Shown: piece after piece, positions 34,225 through 41,353 of the stretch | How positions within the stretch are numbered: position 1 is the first letter of the stretch | Layout: every line of letters starts with the position of its first letter | Assembly: GCA_001767435.1 (NCBI GenBank) | Contig: MEKT01000039.1 | Location: 1 to 45,892, forward strand | From: Acidobacteria bacterium RIFCSPLOWO2_02_FULL_65_29 | Lineage (GTDB): Bacteria > Acidobacteriota > Vicinamibacteria > Vicinamibacterales > CAVVIG01 | DNA length: 45,892 nucleotides | Direction: 5' to 3' | The notes under the pieces: generated by a model | What the model saw: the letters and a program-made list of their open reading frames with translations, nothing else | Databases searched by the model: none | What the model was told of the DNA's origin: nothing | Made by a program: the position numbers and the translations under genes

Positions 34225-36566
34225 TTTTCCTGCCCGACCGCGATCTCGAGATTGCGCTTCGCGTCGAGGAATGTCGGGTCGAGCCGGATGGCTTCGCGGA
34301 AATGCGCGAGCGCTTCGTCGACACGGCCCTGCGAGGCGAGTGCGATGCCAAGGTTGTTGTGCGCCGTGACGGACGCGGGCGCCAGCTTCAGGGCCGCTCG
34401 AAATTCCGACTCGGCCTCCGGCAGCTGGTCCATCTCGAGGAGATCGGTGCCGAGGTCGTAGTGCGCATCGAGGTCGTTCGGATCCAGCTCCACGGCCTGC
34501 CGCAGATAGCCGATCGCTTCCTCACGCCGGCCGAGTGACGAGAGCGCGTTGCCAAGATTCCGGTGCGTCTTCGAGGAGCGCGGATCGGCGGCCAGCGCCG
34601 CGCGAAACTGCTCGACGGCCTCCTCCAGCTTGCCTTCTCTCGCCAGTGCGATGCCCAGATTGTTGCGCGTGCCGGCCGAGTCGGGAATCGACGCGAGCGC
34701 AGTACGGAAGTGGGCGGCCGCTTCCTCGGGCTTGTTCTTCTCGAGCAGTGCATTCGCCATGTTGTAGTGCGCGTCGGGGTAGTCGGGCTGCACGGCGAGC
34801 GCCCGCTCGTAGCTGGCCAGGGCCTCGTCGATCTGGCCGTTGGCGCGAAGCGCGACGCCCAGGTTGTTGTACGCCGGCGCGTAGCTGGGCTGGAGCTCGA
34901 GCGACCGCCGGTAGTGCGCGATGGCCTCGTCGAGCCGCCCCCCGTCCTGGAAGGCGGTCGCCAGGTTGTTCTCGGTCACGGCCTGCATCATGCTCGTCGA
35001 GAGCACCGGCCAGTTCGTGAAGATAGCTGCTGCGATGACGGTCCCTGAGATCGTGACGACGGACCAGCGCCCGCGGCCATGCCGAGCCGCGGCCTGCGCC
35101 AACTTTTTTTCACTTGCGCCGGGGCCCCACCCCCAGCGCGTACTTACGCTGATGCCTCGCCTCGGCTCTGCTTGGCCTCGGCTCGGCATGGCCGCAGGCG
35201 CTTGCCTGTCGCTGAACAAGAACGATCGCGCTCCGGCGATTCCGGTGCCCGCGAAGAGCATCAGAAACGGGACGAGCGGAAAGCGGTACCGCGCAAAAAC
35301 GTAGAACATGATCACGCTGGCCGAATACGCCGCGACCATCACGTAGAACACCCACAGCCGGCGACGTTCGGGCCACATGAGGAAGGCGCCGAAAACCGCC
35401 AGCGGCACCAGGACGCCGAAATGCCCGGCCCATCCGCCCACGCGAAGCGGCACCGACCACTCCGCGTAGCTCTCCTGGCTTTCGGTATCGAGCATTTCGT
35501 CGGCGTTCCAGAGCAGCACGAACTTCCGGCCCATGAGCTTCAGCCACGCGCCAGGCTGCGAGGTGATGAACCCCATCGCGCGATCGGTCCAGTAGCTGGA
35601 GACTTCGGCCGGCGTGAGCGTGCGGCCCAACGCGTGCTCGGCCAGCTCGGTGGCGTCCTGTCGCTCGTACTCTGGCGAGCCGCGGCCGTAGCGGAGCGAC
35701 GCGTAGGTGCCGCCGGATCGCGGGTTGTTCCCGATGTAGAAATTCGATCCGAACTGCGACGTCGTGACGTAGAAGCCGCCGCCGACCGCGTAGTTGCGGG
35801 TTGCAACGGGCACGAGCACGATTGCGAGGCCGGCGAGGAACATCGCGGCGGCCGTTACTCCCCCGACCGTCGGCCGACCAACGAGCGCCCACACGGCAAT
35901 CACCGCAACGAACACCATCGCGTTCTCGCGCGTGAGCGCCAGCCCGCCCATGGCGAGGCCGAGGAATAACCAGGTCCGGCTAAAATTACCCTCTGCCCTT
36001 TGCCCTTTGCCCTCTGCCCTTTGTCCCGGGCCTCTCGCCCCGACCGGGCTCGGCACGATAATCCGGCTCATCAACCAGAGGGTCAGCGACACGAAGAACA
36101 CGTCGAGCACGGATTTCTGCAGCAAGCCGTCGAAGAAGATCGCCGGCGCATAAAGCGCGAGCGCGAGGCCCGCGGCGATACCCGCGCCTCTCGAGAACAG
36201 CCGCGCGGCGGCGGAGCCGACAAGCGCGCAGGCGGCCGACCCGAGGAGCGCCTGCACGACGCGTACGGCGAGCAGGTTGTGGCCGGCGACCGCGTAGATG
36301 ACCCCGAGGAAGTAAGGATAAAGCGGCGCCTGGTAGAACACGTCACGCCCGATCCACTCGCCGCCGGCGATGCGGAGCGCCCAGGCGTCGTACCCGCGGG
36401 CATCGCCCATGAGGACGTCGAAAAAGGGCGCCCGGCGGATCTGCCACACGTGCACCAGGCGGACGGCCAGCGCGACGGCAAGAATCGAGAGCGCCGGCAG
36501 GATGAACCGCGGCGCCTCAGGCGAGGCCGGCGTGTCCGCAACTGATTGACGGCGAGGACGTTTCAT
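34203..36566 (-). CDS. GT39-type membrane glycosyltransferase fused to TPRs (GT39/TPR-3)
   Basis: A 787-residue paralogue of GT39/TPR-2 with the same helices ([50 protein letters not shown]) and eight or nine C-terminal TPRs. It carries the GQRAEG heptamer insertion and the RGISV...RWGWGP element at exactly the sites used in GT39/TPR-2, but lacks the Pro/Arg-rich insertion of that protein (here VGRPTVGGVTAAAMFLAG). The C-terminal tail and stop come from a repeat array. The ATG at 36566 has no obvious Shine-Dalgarno. Predicted role: transfer of a lipid-linked sugar to an exported acceptor; acceptor unknown. Confidence 0.9.
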   Translation of the reverse strand: MKRPRRQSVADTPASPEAPRFILPALSILAVALAVRLVHVWQIRRAPFFDVLMGDARGYDAWALRIAGGEWIGRDVFYQAPLYPYFLGVIYAVAGHNLLAVRVVQALLGSAACALVGSAAARLFSRGAGIAAGLALALYAPAIFFDGLLQKSVLDVFFVSLTLWLMSRIIVPSPVGARGPGQRAEGKGQRAEGNFSRTWLFLGLAMGGLALTRENAMVFVAVIAVWALVGRPTVGGVTAAAMFLAGLAIVLVPVATRNYAVGGGFYVTTSQFGSNFYIGNNPRSGGTYASLRYGRGSPEYERQDATELAEHALGRTLTPAEVSSYWTDRAMGFITSQPGAWLKLMGRKFVLLWNADEMLDTESQESYAEWSVPLRVGGWAGHFGVLVPLAVFGAFLMWPERRRLWVFYVMVAAYSASVIMFYVFARYRFPLVPFLMLFAGTGIAGARSFLFSDRQAPAAMPSRGQAEPRRGISVSTRWGWGPGASEKKLAQAAARHGRGRWSVVTISGTVIAAAIFTNWPVLSTSMMQAVTENNLATAFQDGGRLDEAIAHYRRSLELQPSYAPAYNNLGVALRANGQIDEALASYERALAVQPDYPDAHYNMANALLEKNKPEEAAAHFRTALASIPDSAGTRNNLGIALAREGKLEEAVEQFRAALAADPRSSKTHRNLGNALSSLGRREEAIGYLRQAVELDPNDLDAHYDLGTDLLEMDQLPEAESEFRAALKLAPASVTAHNNLGIALASQGRVDEALAHFREAIRLDPTFLDAKRNLEIAVGQEKSLVVGR
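35102..35205. repeat. GCGCYGGGG-CCCCAGCGC hairpin element (in frame), copy 2
   Basis: This element matches 25241-25330 over its hairpin and the following CTTACGCTGATGCCTCGC, then has an extra CTCGGCTCTGC-like stretch before GGCATGGCCGCAGGCGCTT. Confidence 0.85.
35989..36036. repeat. In-frame GGGCAAA/GGGCAGA heptamer array, copy 3
   Basis: About six units encode [13 protein letters not shown] in the loop equivalent to that of GT39/TPR-2. Confidence 0.9.
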
Positions 36567-36595
36567 GTCCGAGCAGGTCCCGCTATGCTAGCATC

Positions 36596-36715
36596 GGATT
36601 TCGGGATTCGGGACTTGGGACTCGGGGCTCGCCGCCTTCGCGCCGAAGGCGCTTCGGCGTGCCGCGCCGTAGCTCGCCTGCATTCGAAGCGAGCGGAGGC
36701 GGGGGGCTCGGGACC
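36596..36715. repeat. GGGACTC/GGGATTC array plus GTAGCTCGCCTG element
   Basis: A short GGGATTC/GGGACTT/GGGACTC run (36596-36630) is followed at 36668-36710 by an element GTAGCTCG.CTG...GCGAGCG.AGGCGGGG. Both parts recur together, in reverse order, at 43561-43642. The segment is the leader of the next monooxygenase gene. Confidence 0.7.
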
Positions 36716-38797
36716 GTGGACCGGAGAGTAGACAAACATCACGTGGCGTCGAGGACCGAGACGCAAGCACTCGTCAGTGTCGCCCTCCTCCTGACCTGCT
36801 CGTCTGCGCACGCGCAGCCTCTGACCTTCAACAAAGACATCGCGCCGATCGTGTTCGCGCGATGCGCGCCGTGCCACCGGGCCGGAGAGATCGGGCCCTT
36901 CAGCCTCCTCAGCTACGACGACGTGAAGCAGCGAGCCACACTGATTGCCGACGTGACGGCCCGCGGTGTGATGCCGCCGTGGAAGCCGGCGCCCGGCGGC
37001 GAGCCGTTCGCCGACGCGCGGTCGCTCAGGGCCGACGAGCTGAAGAGGCTGCAGGACTGGATCCGGCAAGGGGCTGCCGAGGGCGACCCGCGCGATCTAC
37101 CGCCGGCGCCGCCGGCGCTGACGTCGGGTGGCGGCTGGCCGCTCGGCACGCCGGATCTGATCGTGCAGATGGACCAGGAGTTCACGCTTGCGGCGGGCGG
37201 CGCCGATGTGTTCCGCACGTTCGTGATGCCGATCCCCACGACGGCCGCCCGCTACGTCCGGGCCATCGAGTTCCGTCCTGGCAACGCGCGCGCGGTGCAC
37301 CACGCGAACATCGGCGTCGATCGCACGCGATCGTCGCGGCGGCTCGACGAGCGGGATCCCGAGCCAGGCTACGCGGGAGGCATGGCGCGCGACGCCGTGT
37401 ACCCGCCCGGCTACATGCTCGGCTGGACGCCGGGCCAGCGGCCCAGGCCCTCGCCCGACGGGATGGCCTGGCGGCTCGAGCGCGACAGCGATCTGGTGGC
37501 GGAGCTGCACCTGCAGCCGACGGGCAAGCCCGAGCCGGTGCAGGCGAGCGTCGGTTTCTACTTTACCGACCGCGCGCCGGTGCGCGCGCCGGTCGGGCTG
37601 CGGCTCGGCAGCGAGACGATCGACATCGCGCCCGGCGACGGCCGCTACATGGTGACCGACAGCTACGTCGTGCCGGTCGATGTCGAGTTGCTCGCGATTC
37701 AGCCCCACGCCCACAACCTGGCGCGTGAGATGGAGGCCGACGCCACGCTGCCCGATCAATCGACGCGCAGGCTGATACGGATCGCCGACTGGGATTTCCG
37801 CTGGCAGGACGTGTATCGATACGAGCGGGCCGTCGCGCTTCCCAAGGGCACGACGATCCGGATGCGATTCTCGTACGACAACTCCGAAGGTAACCCGCGC
37901 AATCCGAGCCGGCCGCCCACGCGCGTCGTCTGGGGTCAGAATACCTCCGATGAGATGGGCGATCTCTGGCTGCAGATCGTGGCGCGCGAGGCGTCCGACC
38001 ATGCGCTTCTCAACGCCGATGTCGAAAGCAAACGCGCGGCCGAAGATCTTGCCGCGTACACGAAGCTGTTGACACACGACCCGGGCAATCCTCTGCGGCA
38101 TGACGCCGTGGCGATGCTGTATCTGCAGAGCGGGCGCGCCGCCGAGGCCGCGGCCGCGTTACGCGAATCGCTGGCGCTCAACCCGGAATCGGCGCCTGCC
38201 CACTACAACCTCGGCCTCGCACTCTCGATGCAGCGGCAGTTTGAGCAGGCGCAGGTGGCGTTTCAGGAAGCGGTCCGTCTCGCGCCCGATCACGCCGAGG
38301 CCTACAACAATCTGGGCGCGATGCTGCACTTGTTCGGGCGACTCGAGGAAGCGGCCGGTCAGTACCGCCGTGCCGCCGCGCTCCGGCCTGACAATGCGGA
38401 GGCCCAGAACAACCTGGCGCGCGTGCTGGTACAGCAGGGACGCCCGACCGAGGCGGTCGATCACTTCCGGCGCGCGCTCGCGCTCAAGGACGACTTCGCC
38501 TCGGCGATGTCCGGTCTCGCCTGGATTCGCGCGACCTCGGCCGCGCCGCTTCAGGACGCGGCCGAGGCCGTGCGCCTGGCCGAGCGCGCAGACGCGCTCA
38601 CGGGCCATCGGGATGCGGCGGTGCTCGACGCGCTGGCCGCCGCGTACGCCAATGCCGGATCGTTCGACCGCGCCACAGCGACGGCGAGTCTGGCGCTCCG
38701 AGCGGCGGAATCGGCTCGACTGTTGAATCTCGCGGCGGAGATACGCGATCGTCTGGCGTTGTACAGACAGGGTCGGGCTTTCCAGGCGCCGCGGTGA
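36716..38797 (+). CDS. Cytochrome c / PHM-type copper monooxygenase / TPR fusion (paralogue B)
   Basis: About 693 residues from the GTG at 36716; a GTG at 36743 is an alternative that still keeps the signal peptide (LVSVALLLTCSSAHAQ). The cytochrome domain has CAPCH and a distal MPPWKP Met. All copper ligands are present: AVHHAN, AELHLQ, IQPHAH and DEMGDLW. Four to five TPRs close the protein (from about ALNPESAPAHYNLG). It differs from paralogue A by lacking a neighbouring CRTAC1 and TPR gene; instead a redoxin and a third monooxygenase follow. It should be exported to the periplasm or outer surface. Substrate unknown. Confidence 0.88.
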   Translation: MDRRVDKHHVASRTETQALVSVALLLTCSSAHAQPLTFNKDIAPIVFARCAPCHRAGEIGPFSLLSYDDVKQRATLIADVTARGVMPPWKPAPGGEPFADARSLRADELKRLQDWIRQGAAEGDPRDLPPAPPALTSGGGWPLGTPDLIVQMDQEFTLAAGGADVFRTFVMPIPTTAARYVRAIEFRPGNARAVHHANIGVDRTRSSRRLDERDPEPGYAGGMARDAVYPPGYMLGWTPGQRPRPSPDGMAWRLERDSDLVAELHLQPTGKPEPVQASVGFYFTDRAPVRAPVGLRLGSETIDIAPGDGRYMVTDSYVVPVDVELLAIQPHAHNLAREMEADATLPDQSTRRLIRIADWDFRWQDVYRYERAVALPKGTTIRMRFSYDNSEGNPRNPSRPPTRVVWGQNTSDEMGDLWLQIVAREASDHALLNADVESKRAAEDLAAYTKLLTHDPGNPLRHDAVAMLYLQSGRAAEAAAALRESLALNPESAPAHYNLGLALSMQRQFEQAQVAFQEAVRLAPDHAEAYNNLGAMLHLFGRLEEAAGQYRRAAALRPDNAEAQNNLARVLVQQGRPTEAVDHFRRALALKDDFASAMSGLAWIRATSAAPLQDAAEAVRLAERADALTGHRDAAVLDALAAAYANAGSFDRATATASLALRAAESARLLNLAAEIRDRLALYRQGRAFQAPR

Positions 38798-38815
38798 AGG
38801 GCAAAGGGCAAAGGG
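38797..38815. repeat. Short GGGCAAA array between genes
   Basis: Two and a half heptamer units, directly after the monooxygenase B stop codon. Confidence 0.8.
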
Positions 38816-38832
38816 CGTGCTAGGCTAATTCC

Positions 38833-39441
38833 ATGGGGGAGGGCATGCGACGGCTCATCACATTATTCTGCGCGGCCTTCGCGCTCGCATCCGCGTTGGC
38901 CGCTCGCGCTCCGGAAACCGCTGGCGCGCCGTCCGATCTGCGCCTGCCCGATCTCGATAACCACCTCGTCGATCCCTTCCAGACGGCGCCGGGCGCCAAG
39001 GCGATCGTCTTTCTCTTCGTCAGCGTCGAGTGTCCGATCTCCAACCGCTATGCACCGGAAATGCGCCGCGTGCACGACGCGTTTGCCCCTCGCGGCGTCG
39101 CCTTTCGACTGGTCTACCCGAACCCGGCCGAATCGCCCGCGATGATCCGCGCCCACGTGAAGGACTACAACCTGCCGGGGGGCGCGTTGCGCGACCCGAA
39201 GCAGGCGCTCGCGACGTTCGCGCAGGCGACCATCACCCCTGAGGCCGCGATCTACGACGTGCTGAATCGCCGGGTGTATCTGGGCCGCATCGACGATCGC
39301 TATGTGAGCCTCGGGCTCGAGCGGCCCGCCGCCACGCGCCACGACCTCCAGGACGCCCTCGTGGCCACGCTCGCCGGAACGCGCGTGAGCGCGCCGACCG
39401 CGCCAGCGGTCGGGTGTTACATCGCTGATTTTGCGAGATGA
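38833..39441 (+). CDS. Exported redoxin (AhpC/TSA-TlpA-like thioredoxin fold)
   Basis: A 202-residue protein with a signal peptide ending near ALAARA and a thioredoxin-fold core (KAIVFLFVSVECPISNRYAP). The active-site position reads C-P-I-S, a single-cysteine variant of CxxC, as in peroxiredoxin/redoxin (PF08534) proteins; a second cysteine occurs near the end (VGCYIADF). It could be a thiol reductase, peroxidase or copper-handling factor. It sits between two copper monooxygenase genes and overlaps the second as ATGA (39438-39441), which points to a role in maturing or protecting them. An internal ATG at 38845 with GGGGGAGGG before it may be the true start. Confidence 0.85.
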   Translation: MGEGMRRLITLFCAAFALASALAARAPETAGAPSDLRLPDLDNHLVDPFQTAPGAKAIVFLFVSVECPISNRYAPEMRRVHDAFAPRGVAFRLVYPNPAESPAMIRAHVKDYNLPGGALRDPKQALATFAQATITPEAAIYDVLNRRVYLGRIDDRYVSLGLERPAATRHDLQDALVATLAGTRVSAPTAPAVGCYIADFAR

Positions 39442-41288
39442 TAGGTGCCTTTACGGGGTTCGGTGCATTCGCGAGGTTCGGGGCCTTCGCGAGGTTCGAT
39501 GCGGTCGCGAGGTTCGGCGCGTTCCTGCTGGTGGCGACGGTCGCAAACGCGCAATCGCCCGTCACCTTCTCGAGAGACGTCGCGCCGATTCTGTTCGCGC
39601 GGTGCGCGCCTTGCCATCACCCGGGCGGATCCGCCCCCTTCAGCCTGCTGACCTACGAATCAACGAAACCGCGTGCGAGCCTGATTTCGGCCGCGACGCG
39701 GACGCGCTTCATGCCACCCTGGAAAGCGGAACCGGTCCCAGGCGGTTGGGTGGGGCAGTCGCGCCTGTCGGACGCCGAGATCGGTCTCCTTCAGCGCTGG
39801 GTGGACGGAGGCGCCGTGGAGGGCGATCCGCGCGATCTCCCGTCTCCGCCTCGAATCGCGCCCGGCTGGCAACTCGGCAAACCGGACCTCGTGGTGTCGC
39901 CCGCGCAAGCGTTCACGCTTCCTGGCGGCGGTACCGACGTCTTCCGCATCTTCGTCATTCCGCTGCCGGTCGATCGCGTGCGGTACGTGCGCGGGCTCGA
40001 GTTCCGGTCCGGCAATCCGAGAGTCGTCCACCACGCCAACATCCGGGTCGACAAGACTCGCGCGTCGCGACGCGCCGACGAGGCGGACCCCGAGGCCGGG
40101 TACGACGGCCTGATTTCACGCTCCGCGATGTATCCGGACGGGCATTTCCTGGGCTGGACGCCGGGGCAGGCCGCGCCGATTCTGCCGAGGGGCCTGGCCT
40201 GGCGGCTCGAGGCGAACAGCGATCTCGTCGTCGAGCTGCACATGCAGCCGAGCGGCAAGCCCGAAGAGGTGGAGCCGTCGATCGGGCTCTTCTTCACCGA
40301 CGATCCGCCCGAACGGACGCCGTTGATGCTGCGCCTCGGTCGCCAGAGCATCGACATTCCGCCGGGCGAGGCGCGCTACACGACCACCGATGCGTTCGTG
40401 CTGCCGGTGGATGTGGATGTGGTGGCGGTGCAGCCGCACGCCCACTACCGCGCGCGCGAGGCGCACGGCACCGCGACGCTGCCGGACGGCACGGTGAGGC
40501 GTTTGATCGACATCACCGACTGGGACTTCCGCTGGCAGCACGTCTATCGGTACGCCGCGCCCTTCACGCTGCCGAAGGGCACGAGGCTGGCGATGCAGTT
40601 CGTGTTCGACAACTCCGCCGGCAATCCCCGCAATCCCGACCAGCCGCCGGCGCGCGTTCGCTGGGGCCAGCGGTCGCGCGACGAGATGGGCGACCTGTGG
40701 ATTCAAGCGCTGCCGAAAAACGACGCCGACCTCGACACGCTCGAACGCGCGTTCCGGCCGAAAGTGCTCGCCGAAGACGTGTTCGGCTACGAGCGCGAGA
40801 TCGAGCGCGAACCGACCGACGTCGCGCTGCACGACGACGTGGCGCAAATTTATCTGCAGCTGGGCCGGCCGTTCGAGGCGGTGGCGCATTTCGAGGCCTC
40901 GGCCAGGCTCAATCCCGCGTCGGCGGCGACGCACTTCAACCTTGGTACCGCGCTCGTCGTCGCGGGCCGACTCGACCAGGCGCAGGCGCACTTCAACGAG
41001 GCGCTGTCGATTCGGCCTGGTTACCCGCAGGCGCTTAACAACCTGGGGAGCATCTTCCTGCAGCGCGGCGACGCCGGCGAAGCGCTCAGGCACTTTCGCG
41101 AAGCGATCCGCCTCGAGCCCGCCAACGTCGAGGCGCTCGCCAACCTGGCGAGGGCGCTGGCCGCATCGGGCGATTTCACGGCCGCGATGGATGCCGTTCA
41201 GCGCGCGGCGAAGCTCGCGCCGCCCGAGCCGCTCGCCTCCAGCCTCCGCGAGCAGCTGACGCTCTACCGCCAACGGCGGACGAGATAG
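39438..41288 (+). CDS. Cytochrome c / PHM-type copper monooxygenase / TPR fusion (paralogue C)
   Basis: A 616-residue paralogue. The start is fixed by the ATGA overlap with the redoxin gene. The N-terminus is unusual: GAF(A/T)xF-type hexapeptides from an 18-bp tandem repeat precede a short hydrophobic stretch ending in ANAQ, giving a signal peptide with Arg residues inside it. The haem motif is C56-A-P-C59-H60 with MPPWK downstream. Copper ligands: VVHHAN, VELHMQ, VQPHAH and DEMGDLW. About three TPRs follow (from residue 455 on), fewer than in paralogues A and B. A TGAA-loop hairpin follows its stop. Confidence 0.88.
   Translation: MIGAFTGFGAFARFGAFARFDAVARFGAFLLVATVANAQSPVTFSRDVAPILFARCAPCHHPGGSAPFSLLTYESTKPRASLISAATRTRFMPPWKAEPVPGGWVGQSRLSDAEIGLLQRWVDGGAVEGDPRDLPSPPRIAPGWQLGKPDLVVSPAQAFTLPGGGTDVFRIFVIPLPVDRVRYVRGLEFRSGNPRVVHHANIRVDKTRASRRADEADPEAGYDGLISRSAMYPDGHFLGWTPGQAAPILPRGLAWRLEANSDLVVELHMQPSGKPEEVEPSIGLFFTDDPPERTPLMLRLGRQSIDIPPGEARYTTTDAFVLPVDVDVVAVQPHAHYRAREAHGTATLPDGTVRRLIDITDWDFRWQHVYRYAAPFTLPKGTRLAMQFVFDNSAGNPRNPDQPPARVRWGQRSRDEMGDLWIQALPKNDADLDTLERAFRPKVLAEDVFGYEREIEREPTDVALHDDVAQIYLQLGRPFEAVAHFEASARLNPASAATHFNLGTALVVAGRLDQAQAHFNEALSIRPGYPQALNNLGSIFLQRGDAGEALRHFREAIRLEPANVEALANLARALAASGDFTAAMDAVQRAAKLAPPEPLASSLREQLTLYRQRRTR
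39444..39524. repeat. 18-bp tandem repeat encoding the signal-peptide region
   Basis: About four and a half copies of GGTGCATTCGCGAGGTTC and variants encode GAFTGF, GAFARF, GAFARF, DAVARF and GAF. The unit is the reverse complement of the non-coding repeat at 2026-2100. Confidence 0.85.
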
Positions 41289-41300
41289 CCGGCTCTCTAG

Positions 41301-41318
41301 GCAGGACTGAAGTCCTGC
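41301..41318 (+). terminator. GCAGGAC-TGAA-GTCCTGC hairpin
   Basis: A perfect 7-bp stem 12 bp after the monooxygenase C stop, followed by ACTACA as at 30837-30854. No T-tract. Confidence 0.5.
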
Positions 41319-41353
41319 ACTACACGACGTTTTCAAAGCGCGCTAGAAATGGC

